Shown here: positions 1 to 5,745 of the stretch, in pieces
Layout of the letters: each line of letters starts with the position of its first letter
Numbering within the stretch: position 1 is the stretch's first letter
NCBI GenBank assembly: GCA_030428025.1
Contig: JAUIBJ010000233.1
Location: forward strand, 1 to 6,213
Source: Alphaproteobacteria bacterium
GTDB taxonomy: Bacteria > Pseudomonadota > Alphaproteobacteria > Rhodobacterales > Rhodobacteraceae
Length of the DNA: 6,213 nt
Direction: 5' to 3'
Notes under the pieces: generated by a model
The model's database searches: none
The model's input: the letters and a program-made list of their open reading frames with translations, nothing else
Told to the model about the DNA's origin: nothing
Position numbers and translations under genes: made by a program

Positions 1-17
1 AGCCTGTTCAGGTCCAT
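1..17 (-). CDS. Possible 5' end of the next ccm gene (ccmC?), partial
   Basis: An ATG on the minus strand at 17-15 opens a frame (M-D-L-N-R) that leaves the window after five full codons. It lies 16 bases past the ccmB stop, with a purine-rich GGGAA a few bases upstream as a possible ribosome binding site. In system I clusters ccmC, the heme-handling membrane subunit, usually follows ccmB, so position suggests ccmC. Five codons cannot identify a protein, and the true ccmC start could lie outside the window. An alternative ATG overlapping the ccmB stop meets a stop codon after nine codons and is not used. Confidence 0.3.
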
Positions 18-33
18 CTCCGATTCCCGCTCG

Positions 34-690
34 TCATCTCAGGTTGACCTTCAATACCGCAGCCGAGGCGAAAGGCAAAAGCGCGATCGTGCCGCAGGTG
101 ATCCCGGCCAACAGCAGAAGCGGCGTGCCGGTGTCGAGGCCCTGTGTGCCCCGCCGGGCCATCTCGGCGCCGAAGATCAGGGTGGGCACGTAAAGCGGCA
201 GGACCAGCAGGCTGAGCAGCAGGCCGCCGCGTTTCAGCCCCACGGTCAGCGCCGCGCCGAACGTTCCGATCACCGACAGCGCCGGCGTGCCCAGAAGCAG
301 CGACAGGGTGAGCGGCAGGAAGCCGGGCGCGGGCAGACTGAGCAGCACGCCAAAGACGGGCGCGGCCAGCACCAGCGGCAGCCCGGTGGTCAGCCAGTGG
401 GCCAGCGCCTTGACCGTGACGATGGCCTCCATCGGCAGGGGCGCCGTGGCCAGAAGGTCGAGGCTGCCATCCTCCCAGTCAAGCGCGAAGATGCGGTCGA
501 GCGACAGAAGGCATGCCAGAAGCGCTCCGAGCCAGAGCACGCCCGGCGCGATTGAGGCCAGGAGCGCGTTCTGCGGGCCCACGCCGAAAGGCACCAGCAC
601 AACGACGATCAGGAAGAAAGCGAGGCCGAGGCCAAAGCCGCCGCCCGCGCGGATCGCCAGGCGCAGGTCGCGCAGAAGAAGGGCGATCAC
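34..690 (-). CDS. ccmB: Heme exporter protein CcmB (cytochrome c maturation)
   Basis: CcmB is the membrane subunit of the CcmAB(C) ABC-type complex in system I cytochrome c maturation. With CcmA it powers release of heme-loaded CcmE in the periplasm. The 218-residue product matches the usual family length. It is very hydrophobic, with about six membrane segments near residues 20-38, 46-66, 98-120, 124-150, 157-178 and 190-213. The family-typical stretch LSLDRIFALDWEDGSLDLL lies at about 62-80. The start is GTG at 690-688, because the N-terminus then reads (M)IALLLRDLRLA, as expected for CcmB. The frame stays open for 68 more codons upstream, but these are Arg-rich and overlap ccmA in another frame. 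The start overlaps the ccmA stop as GTGA, and a GAGG sits 7 bases upstream, so translation is probably coupled to ccmA. Confidence 0.95.
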   Translation of the reverse strand: MIALLLRDLRLAIRAGGGFGLGLAFFLIVVVLVPFGVGPQNALLASIAPGVLWLGALLACLLSLDRIFALDWEDGSLDLLATAPLPMEAIVTVKALAHWLTTGLPLVLAAPVFGVLLSLPAPGFLPLTLSLLLGTPALSVIGTFGAALTVGLKRGGLLLSLLVLPLYVPTLIFGAEMARRGTQGLDTGTPLLLLAGITCGTIALLPFASAAVLKVNLR

Positions 691-1304
691 AGGAAGACCT
701 CGTCGAAATCGTCGGGCTCGGGCAGGCGCGCCTTGAAGGGCGCGAGATCGAGCACCTCCGCCGCGTCGAGCCCAAGCTCGATATGGGTGGCCAGTAACGC
801 CGCGCCGCCTGCGGCCAGATGCTTGGTGACGGCGCGGGCGAACATCGCCACCGCATCGCGGTCGAGCGAGACGGTGGGCTCGTCCAGCAGCCACACGGGC
901 CGGCCCGTGACCAGAAGCCGCGCCAGCCCCAGCCGGCGCTTCTGTCCGGCCGAAAGCATCCCGGCGGGCCGCTCCGCCAGCGCGGTGAGGGAAAACGCCT
1001 CCAGCGCCGGGGAAATGTCTTGATTACCAAAGACCTGCGCCCAGAAGCTCAGGTTTTCCGCGACGCTGAGCGTGGCCTTGATCCCGTCCGCGTGGCCGGC
1101 ATAAACCAGCCCCTCGGGAGCGGTAGAGATCTGCCCCGCCAGCGGCGGCTGCAACCCCGCCACAGTGCGCAGAAGTGTCGTCTTGCCGATGCCGTTCGGG
1201 CCCCGCAGCACGAGCGCCCGGCCCGGGGCAATCGCAAAGCTTACCCCCTCCAGCACGCAGACGCCGCCGCGCGCGACGCTCAAATCGGATACCTTCAGCA
1301 ACAT
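687..1304 (-). CDS. ccmA: Heme ABC exporter ATP-binding protein CcmA
   Basis: This is the cytoplasmic ATPase of the cytochrome c maturation ABC complex. It hydrolyses ATP to drive release of holo-CcmE from CcmC/CcmD. The 205-residue length is normal. All nucleotide-binding motifs are visible: Walker A GPNGIGKTT at 35-43, signature LSAGQ at 117-121, Walker B VWLLDE at 137-142, the D-loop SLD at 146-148 and the H-loop histidine H174 in ATHIE. The segment GHADGIKATL at about 70-79 is typical of CcmA. The ATG at 1304 is preceded by AAGGGGAG three bases upstream, a strong ribosome binding site. A 66-bp gap separates it from the upstream Mth938-like gene and holds a weak hairpin. ccmA could therefore be served by read-through from the sec operon or by a promoter of its own, and no clear promoter is seen. 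Confidence 0.96.
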   Translation of the reverse strand: MLLKVSDLSVARGGVCVLEGVSFAIAPGRALVLRGPNGIGKTTLLRTVAGLQPPLAGQISTAPEGLVYAGHADGIKATLSVAENLSFWAQVFGNQDISPALEAFSLTALAERPAGMLSAGQKRRLGLARLLVTGRPVWLLDEPTVSLDRDAVAMFARAVTKHLAAGGAALLATHIELGLDAAEVLDLAPFKARLPEPDDFDEVFL

Positions 1305-1343
1305 GCGCTCCCCTTAGCGCAAAGCTGAGGGCGGGAAAAGCGG

Positions 1344-1370
1344 GATCGCCGGCGCCGCTGGGCCGCGATC
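1344..1370 (-). terminator. Weak hairpin after the Mth938-like gene, possible attenuator
   Basis: Directly after the stop codon of the Mth938-like gene, arms GATCGC (1344-1349) and GCGATC (1365-1370) can pair around a GC-rich 15-base loop that may partly pair too. In the direction of transcription it is followed by CCCGC and then only four T residues (A run at 1336-1339). This is weaker than a standard intrinsic terminator. It may reduce read-through into ccmA or only protect the 3' end, and GC-rich chance pairing is possible. Confidence 0.22.
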
Positions 1371-1724
1371 TCAGACCGTCAGCAGCGCCGCCGCCACCCG
1401 CCGGCCTTCGGAGACAAGCACGTTGTAGGTGCGGCAGGCCGCCGGCGAATTCATCGCCTCGACGCCGACCCCGGCCTCCTCCAGCACCTGACGCAAAGCG
1501 GCGGGGGCATGGGCCGTCTCGACGCCGGTGCCGATGAAAAGAACGTCCACCTCCTCGCACAGCGCCAGAAGCGGCGCCGTGTCCTCGTAACCGCCCCAGA
1601 TGCGCGCGCCGCGCACCGTCACCAGAACCGGCCCCTCCAGCACCTGCCCGCCGACGCGGAAGAAACCGGGGCCGTAGCCGTCGATCGGCGTGGCACCATC
1701 GAATGTGATCTCGTTCAACTGCAT
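1371..1724 (-). CDS. Mth938-like domain protein (DUF498/NDUFAF3 family)
   Basis: This is a small soluble protein of 117 residues in the Mth938-like/DUF498 family. The eukaryotic relative NDUFAF3 is a mitochondrial complex I assembly factor, but the bacterial function is unproven. Recognition features are ITFDGATPIDGYGPGFFRVGG near 6-26, DVLFIGTGVE at 60-69 and the C-terminal EAMNSPAACRTYNVLVSEGR at about 89-108, all typical of the family. No signal peptide or membrane segment is visible. The start at 1724 gives the family N-terminus MQLNEITFDG. An upstream in-frame ATG at 1763 lies inside the preceding gene and adds 13 untypical residues. The upstream TauE/SafE stop is separated from this ATG by one base (TGA-G-ATG) and there is no strong Shine-Dalgarno sequence, so translation is probably coupled. 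Genes of this family often sit between sec and ccm genes in Rhodobacteraceae (recalled, not checked here). Confidence 0.88.
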   Translation of the reverse strand: MQLNEITFDGATPIDGYGPGFFRVGGQVLEGPVLVTVRGARIWGGYEDTAPLLALCEEVDVLFIGTGVETAHAPAALRQVLEEAGVGVEAMNSPAACRTYNVLVSEGRRVAAALLTV

Positions 1725-1725
1725 C

Positions 1726-2493
1726 TCAAGCGCCAGTGTCCCAGACGGGAAGGCCGCTGACAACCGCCAGCGCGATCACCGCGTAGGCCGAATACCGGTA
1801 GAGCCGCTCGTGGCGCGGGTCGAATAGCGCCTGCCCGAGGATCGTGGCGCTGGCATAGGGGATCGAGAGGATCAGCGCGAGCACCAGCAAACCCCAAGTC
1901 ACCTCGCCCCGGAAGACGAGGTTGGCCAGGATCACCACATCGAGCGCGGCCAGAAACAGGATCGTGTTGGCCCGCACCGATTGCGCCACCGCCTGCCCGG
2001 CCAGATAGAAAAGGATAACCACCGGCCCGGTGAGCCCGGTCATGCCCCCCACCACGCCGGCTGCCGCACCGATGGCCAGCAGCGCCGGGCGCGTAACCTC
2101 GGTGGCATAGCGCCAGCCGGTGATCAGCGAGGCCAGCATCACCATCCCCACCGCCGCGATGATCCAGCGCACCACCGTCTTGTCCAGCACCCCGAGCAGC
2201 CACAGGCCCACGGGCACGGTCAGCAGCGCCGCCACCACCAGGGTCGCCACTTCGCCGTGGCTGCCTTGCCGCCAGGCGCGCGGCAGGACCACCGCGTTGC
2301 TGGCGATGCCGGTCAGCGTGATCACCACCAGAACCTGTTTGGGATCGAGAAAGATGTTGGCCACCGGCACGAAAACCAATGCCGTGCCGAAGCCCGTGAA
2401 GCCGCGTACCACGCCAGCCACGCCGATCACCATCATCAGCCAGACTAGCCCGGGGGTGGCCAGTGCCTGACTCAGTGCATCAGGCATCCACAT
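1726..2493 (-). CDS. TauE/SafE-family membrane transporter
   Basis: This is a predicted inner-membrane permease of 255 residues, the normal size for the TauE/SafE (DUF81) family. Members are proposed to export sulfite, sulfoacetate or related organic anions, but substrates are mostly unknown. The protein shows the internal duplication typical of the family. The first copy has GVVRGFTGFGTALV at 27-40 and the second has GAAAGVVGGMTGLTGPVVI at about 142-160, and about seven or eight hydrophobic helices are visible. No taurine or sulfur-oxidation gene is nearby, so the substrate cannot be inferred. The start is either ATG 2493 or ATG 2487 (M-W-M-P), overlapping the secDF stop by 14 or 8 bases. 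No Shine-Dalgarno sequence is evident, which suggests coupling to secDF translation. Its place between secDF and the Mth938-like gene is unusual. Confidence 0.88.
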   Translation of the reverse strand: MWMPDALSQALATPGLVWLMMVIGVAGVVRGFTGFGTALVFVPVANIFLDPKQVLVVITLTGIASNAVVLPRAWRQGSHGEVATLVVAALLTVPVGLWLLGVLDKTVVRWIIAAVGMVMLASLITGWRYATEVTRPALLAIGAAAGVVGGMTGLTGPVVILFYLAGQAVAQSVRANTILFLAALDVVILANLVFRGEVTWGLLVLALILSIPYASATILGQALFDPRHERLYRYSAYAVIALAVVSGLPVWDTGA

Positions 2494-5113
2494 TCGAGAA
2501 TTGCGTGCCGGCCCCCTTGTCGGGCTTGGACCAGTCGCGCTTGACCCCCAGCCAGAGCAGGATGGTGCTGGCCACGAAGACCGAGGAATAGGTACCCACG
2601 ATCACACCCCAGATCATCGCGAAGACGAAGCCGCGGATCACGTCACCGCCCAGTGCGAAGAGCGCCAGAAGCGCCAGAAGCGTGGTGACCGAGGTCATTA
2701 TCGTCCGGCTCAGCGTTTCGTTGATCGAGATGTTGAGCACCTCCGAAAGCGGCTTCTGCTTGTACTTCCGCAGGTTCTCGCGCACACGGTCGAAGACCAC
2801 CACGGTGTCATTCAGCGAATAGCCAACTATGGTCAGAAGTGCGGCGATGATCGCAAGGTCGAACTGGATCTGCAATTCCGAAAATATGCCGATGGTCAGT
2901 ACCACGTCATGCACCAGCGCGGCCACCGCGCCCAGCGCGAACTGCCATTCGAACCTGAGCCAGATATAGACCAGCACCGCCCCGATGGCGAGCAGCACGG
3001 CGATTACCGCCGTCTGGATCAGCTCGCCCGAAACCTTTGGGCCGACGCTTTCGACCGAGGTGAACTGGATATCCGGAACCGCCTCCTGAAGCGCGGACTC
3101 CACCTGAACAATGGTGTCGGCTGACACGCTTTCCTCCTCGTCCTGCGCCTGGATGCGGATCATGGCCACATTCTGCTCGGGTCCGAAGGTAGGGTCGAAG
3201 ACCTCGGTGATGGTGATGTCGCCCAGTTCCAGTTGCTGGATCGCGTCGCGGTATTCGCCGATGTCGATGGGCTTGGCGCTTTCCGTCCGAATGGTGGTGC
3301 CGCCACGGAAGTCGATGCCGAAATTCAGCCCCTGCAGCCCGAAAGAGCCCAGCGCCACCACGATCAGCACGGCCGACAGGCCCAGCGACAGCTTCCAGCG
3401 GCGGAAGAAGTCCCACCGTGTCTCTTTCGGAACCAGCCGCAGCGCCCGGCCCTGCAGCACCGTCTTGGGCCGCTTGCGTTCGAACCACATCACCACGATC
3501 AGGCGGGTCACGAAAATCGCCGTGAAAACGGACGTGATGATACCCAGCCCCAGCGTGATGGCAAAACCCCTGACCGGCCCGCTTCCCATGGCGAAGAGGA
3601 TGAGCGCTGTGATGAAGGTTGTGACATTGGCGTCGGCGATGGCGCTCAGCGCCTTCTGATAGCCCAGCTCGATCGCCCTGGCGGGTCCCTTCGCCGATTT
3701 CATCTCTTCGCGGATTCGCTCGAAGACAAGAACGTTGGCGTCTACCGCCATCCCGATGGTCAAAACGATGCCGGCGATGCCCGGCAGGGTCAGGGTGGCG
3801 CCGATGGTGCTGAGCAGGCCGAAGATCAGCCCGACATTCAGGATCAGCGCAATATTGGCGAAAAGGCCGAATATCCCGTAGCTGAGGAACATGAAGACCA
3901 GCACCAGCGCAAAGGCGACGATGCAGGCGATCTTGCCCGCCTCGATGCTGTCGGCACCCAGTTCCGGCCCGATGGTGCGCTCTTCGAGGAAGTCGAGCCC
4001 CGCCGGAAGGGCGCCGGCGCGCAGCAGCACCGCCAACTGGGTGCTTTCCTCCACGGTGAACCGACCTGTGATGATGCCCGACCCACCGGCGATATGGGCC
4101 TGGATGACCGGCGCGCTGATCACCTCGTCATCGAGCACGATGGCGAAGGGATTGCCGATATTCTGTGCGGTGTAGTCGCCGAACTTGCGCGCCCCCGACG
4201 GGTTGAACCGGAAGGACACGGCGGGCCGCCCGTTCTGGTCGAAATCGGGCTGGGCATCGACCAGTTCCTCGCCGGTGACGACCGGCGCGGCCTCCAGGAT
4301 GTAGTAAAGCCCCTCCTCGTCGAGCGAGGGCAGGATCTTGTTGCCGGCGCCCGGGCGTTCATCGGCATTGGTGGTTCGGCTGACGACCGGGTGGAAGGTC
4401 AGCTGAGCGGTGGTGCCGATGATTTCCTTCAGCTCGGCCGCGCTGCCGATGCCGGGCACCTGGATGAGGATACGGTCGCTGCCCTGCCGCTGGATCGTGG
4501 GCTCGCGGGTGCCGACCTCGTCGATGCGGCGGCGCACGATCTCCAGCGCCTGGCGCACGGTGCGTTCGTCAGTGGCGCGCTTCTCGGCCTCGCTCAGCCG
4601 CACGATGATCTCGCCCGCCTGCGCGGTCACCTCGATGTCGCTGGCGTTGACGCCGGTCAGGCTGGTGACCGGCCGGGCCAGCCCCCGCACCACCGAGGCG
4701 GCATAGCCGGCCTCGTCCGGGTTCTCGACAAGCCGGACGCGAAGTTCCGCGTTTTCAATGGGTTGCAGGCGGATCGGGCCGACCCGGTCGCGTTCCTCGC
4801 GCAGCACGTCACGGATCTCGGGCCACATCGACTCGATGCGCGTCTCGTAGACATCCTCGACCTGCACCTCGGCCAGCAGATGCGCGCCGCCGCGCAGGTC
4901 GAGCCCGAGATTGACGAGGCTGGAGGGCATCCAGTCGGGCCAGAGCGCAGCCTCTGCGATCAGTTCCGGCGTGCTGCCGCCAGCCTCGATGGCGGCCGCG
5001 GCGTCATTATGCGTCTCGACCCGTGTGTAGAAGGCATTTGGCAGCGCCATGAACAGCCCCAGCGCCACGAGGGCCCAGATGACAACGCGCTTCCACAGGT
5101 CGATCTGAAGCAT
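2480..5113 (-). CDS. secDF: Protein translocase subunit SecDF (fused SecD-SecF)
   Basis: This is an ancillary Sec translocon protein that uses ion motive force to help pull exported proteins through SecYEG and release them on the periplasmic side. The single 877-residue chain contains complete SecD and SecF parts. In SecD, TM1 is at about 9-24, GLDLRGG at 70-76, a large periplasmic region runs to about 394, and five more helices span about 395-543. These include GMAVDANVLVFERIREE at 454-470 with membrane Asp458. The SecF part runs from about 556: TM near 574-595, GIDFRGG at 599-605, a periplasmic domain to about 697, then five helices with Asp735 (VHD) and GYSLNDTVVVFDRVREN at 764-780. That makes twelve membrane segments in total. 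SecD and SecF are joined by a very short cytoplasmic link (about 545-560) with no stop. The ATG at 5113 has GAAAGGG seven bases upstream and lies 37 bp after yajC. The 3' end overlaps the TauE/SafE start. Confidence 0.96.
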   Translation of the reverse strand: MLQIDLWKRVVIWALVALGLFMALPNAFYTRVETHNDAAAAIEAGGSTPELIAEAALWPDWMPSSLVNLGLDLRGGAHLLAEVQVEDVYETRIESMWPEIRDVLREERDRVGPIRLQPIENAELRVRLVENPDEAGYAASVVRGLARPVTSLTGVNASDIEVTAQAGEIIVRLSEAEKRATDERTVRQALEIVRRRIDEVGTREPTIQRQGSDRILIQVPGIGSAAELKEIIGTTAQLTFHPVVSRTTNADERPGAGNKILPSLDEEGLYYILEAAPVVTGEELVDAQPDFDQNGRPAVSFRFNPSGARKFGDYTAQNIGNPFAIVLDDEVISAPVIQAHIAGGSGIITGRFTVEESTQLAVLLRAGALPAGLDFLEERTIGPELGADSIEAGKIACIVAFALVLVFMFLSYGIFGLFANIALILNVGLIFGLLSTIGATLTLPGIAGIVLTIGMAVDANVLVFERIREEMKSAKGPARAIELGYQKALSAIADANVTTFITALILFAMGSGPVRGFAITLGLGIITSVFTAIFVTRLIVVMWFERKRPKTVLQGRALRLVPKETRWDFFRRWKLSLGLSAVLIVVALGSFGLQGLNFGIDFRGGTTIRTESAKPIDIGEYRDAIQQLELGDITITEVFDPTFGPEQNVAMIRIQAQDEEESVSADTIVQVESALQEAVPDIQFTSVESVGPKVSGELIQTAVIAVLLAIGAVLVYIWLRFEWQFALGAVAALVHDVVLTIGIFSELQIQFDLAIIAALLTIVGYSLNDTVVVFDRVRENLRKYKQKPLSEVLNISINETLSRTIMTSVTTLLALLALFALGGDVIRGFVFAMIWGVIVGTYSSVFVASTILLWLGVKRDWSKPDKGAGTQFSNVDA

Positions 5114-5150
5114 AATCCAGCCCTTTCAAGGGGTTGCAGGGGGCTCCGGC

Positions 5151-5432
5151 TCAGCCTTCGGCCGGTTCGGTCTTGGACAGGACCTGGCTGACGGTCGATT
5201 TCACCACCCGCACCTTGACGCCGGTGGCGATCTCGACCTCGATCTCGTCCTCTTCCTTGACCTTCGAGACCTTGCCGATCAGGCCCCCTTGTGTGACCAC
5301 CTGGTCGCCGCGCCGAAGGGCCGCGACCATCGCCTTGTGTTCCTTGAGTTTTTTCTGCTGGGGCCGGATCAGCAGGAACCACATGATGGCGAAGATGAGA
5401 ATGAGGGGGACGAACTGGCCAAGGGCTTCCAT
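5151..5432 (-). CDS. yajC: Preprotein translocase subunit YajC
   Basis: YajC is a small single-span inner-membrane protein that associates with SecDF and YidC in the Sec holotranslocon. The 93 residues match the family. One N-terminal membrane helix lies at about 7-22 (FVPLILIFAIMWFLLI), followed at once by the hallmark RPQQKKLKEHK at 23-33. A cytoplasmic domain follows with LRRGDQVVTQGGLIGKV at about 39-55, typical of YajC. The ATG at 5432 has AAGGAA seven bases upstream. It is the first gene of the minus-strand cluster, 37 bp before secDF, and a candidate promoter lies about 50 bp upstream of its start. Confidence 0.97.
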   Translation of the reverse strand: MEALGQFVPLILIFAIMWFLLIRPQQKKLKEHKAMVAALRRGDQVVTQGGLIGKVSKVKEEDEIEVEIATGVKVRVVKSTVSQVLSKTEPAEG

Positions 5433-5483
5433 GCGCAGATTCCTTGTCTGTTGAGGGCGGCCTTGGCCGCGGAATTTTGGCGG

Positions 5484-5512
5484 AACCTAAGTCTCGGGGC
5501 GGGTATTTGCAA
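5484..5512 (-). promoter_or_regulatory. Candidate sigma70-type promoter for yajC-secDF
   Basis: Read on the minus strand, TTGCAA (5512-5507) and TAGGTT (5489-5484) are separated by exactly 17 bp. They match the -35 consensus at four of six positions and the -10 at three of six. The start point would fall near 5477, giving a leader of about 45 bases before the yajC ATG. Spacing and position fit, but the -10 match is weak and promoters in this group often diverge from the E. coli consensus. Confidence 0.35.
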
Positions 5513-5533
5513 GGCGGGAAACGGGCGGCGGTT

Positions 5534-5566
5534 TCGCGTCGGTATCGCGTCGGTATCCGGTCGGTG
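5534..5566. repeat. 11-bp tandem direct repeat (2 perfect + 1 degenerate copy)
   Basis: TCGCGTCGGTA occurs twice head to tail at 5534-5544 and 5545-5555. It is followed by a third copy at 5556-5566 (TCCGGTCGGTG) matching 8 of 11 bases. The array lies just upstream of the candidate yajC -35 element. The 11-bp period is close to one helical turn, which would suit a regulator bound on one face, but slippage in GC-rich sequence also explains it. Confidence 0.7.
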
Positions 5567-5649
5567 CATCGTCAGGAGGACGGCTTCCTTTCAGAACACT
5601 GAATTTGGTGTCTACGTCCCGCATTAACCGGGGTCTGTTAAGAGGGAAT

Positions 5650-5667
5650 GGCGGGCTGAAGCCCGCC
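5650..5667. repeat. GC-rich palindrome (7-bp stem, 4-base loop)
   Basis: GGCGGGC (5650-5656) and GCCCGCC (5661-5667) pair perfectly around TGAA. No T run follows on either strand, so it is not a standard terminator. The adjacent 9-mer CGCCCTACA is repeated at 5664-5672 and 5676-5684. The unit resembles short palindromes that recur between genes in many GC-rich bacterial genomes, so a REP-like element is plausible but needs a genome-wide copy count. Confidence 0.55.
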
Positions 5668-5745
5668 CTACAGCGCGCCCTACACCTCGGCGGAAAACTG
5701 GGGCATAAGGCGGGCACGACTCAACCAGTTCAGGGAACCAATCCG

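Larger units (their letters stand above)
5433..5745. other. Divergent intergenic region between yajC and serS
   Basis: This 313-bp gap must carry the promoters for both the yajC-secDF cluster (minus) and serS (plus). It contains a GCGGCC-TT-GGCCGC inverted repeat at 5457-5470 in the presumed yajC leader, a candidate yajC promoter at 5484-5512, an 11-bp tandem repeat at 5534-5566, and a GC-rich palindrome at 5650-5667 with a short direct repeat beside it. It is somewhat less GC-rich around 5590-5645. I see no convincing serS promoter, no tRNA-like fold and no credible small gene. Open frames crossing it lack a ribosome binding site and run through the repeats. Confidence 0.6.

Noticed and set aside
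691..894. A longer ccmB reading frame starting at 894
   Set aside because: The extra 68 residues are Arg-rich, lie wholly inside ccmA in another frame and do not resemble a CcmB N-terminus. The GTG at 690 gives the expected start and a normal length.
1725..1763. An upstream ATG for the Mth938-like gene
   Set aside because: It adds 13 residues inside the TauE/SafE gene that do not fit the family. The ATG at 1724, one base after the upstream stop, gives the typical N-terminus.
5121..5132. CCCTT-TC-AAGGG inverted repeat over the secDF ribosome binding site
   Set aside because: With a 2-4 base loop and a 4-5 bp stem it is too small to argue for regulated sequestration of the site; chance is sufficient.
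3233..5191. A 652-codon open frame on the plus strand opposite secDF
   Set aside because: It is the antisense shadow of secDF in GC-rich DNA. Its translation is rich in His, Gln, Asp, Arg and Gly with no recognisable domain, while the opposite strand encodes an unmistakable SecDF.
5487..5717. A 76-codon minus-strand frame in the yajC-serS gap (possible leader peptide for yajC-secDF, like arrest peptides known upstream of some sec genes)
   Set aside because: No ribosome binding site is seen at its ATG codons, it has no signal sequence or arrest-like motif, it runs through the tandem repeat, and it ends within the candidate promoter.
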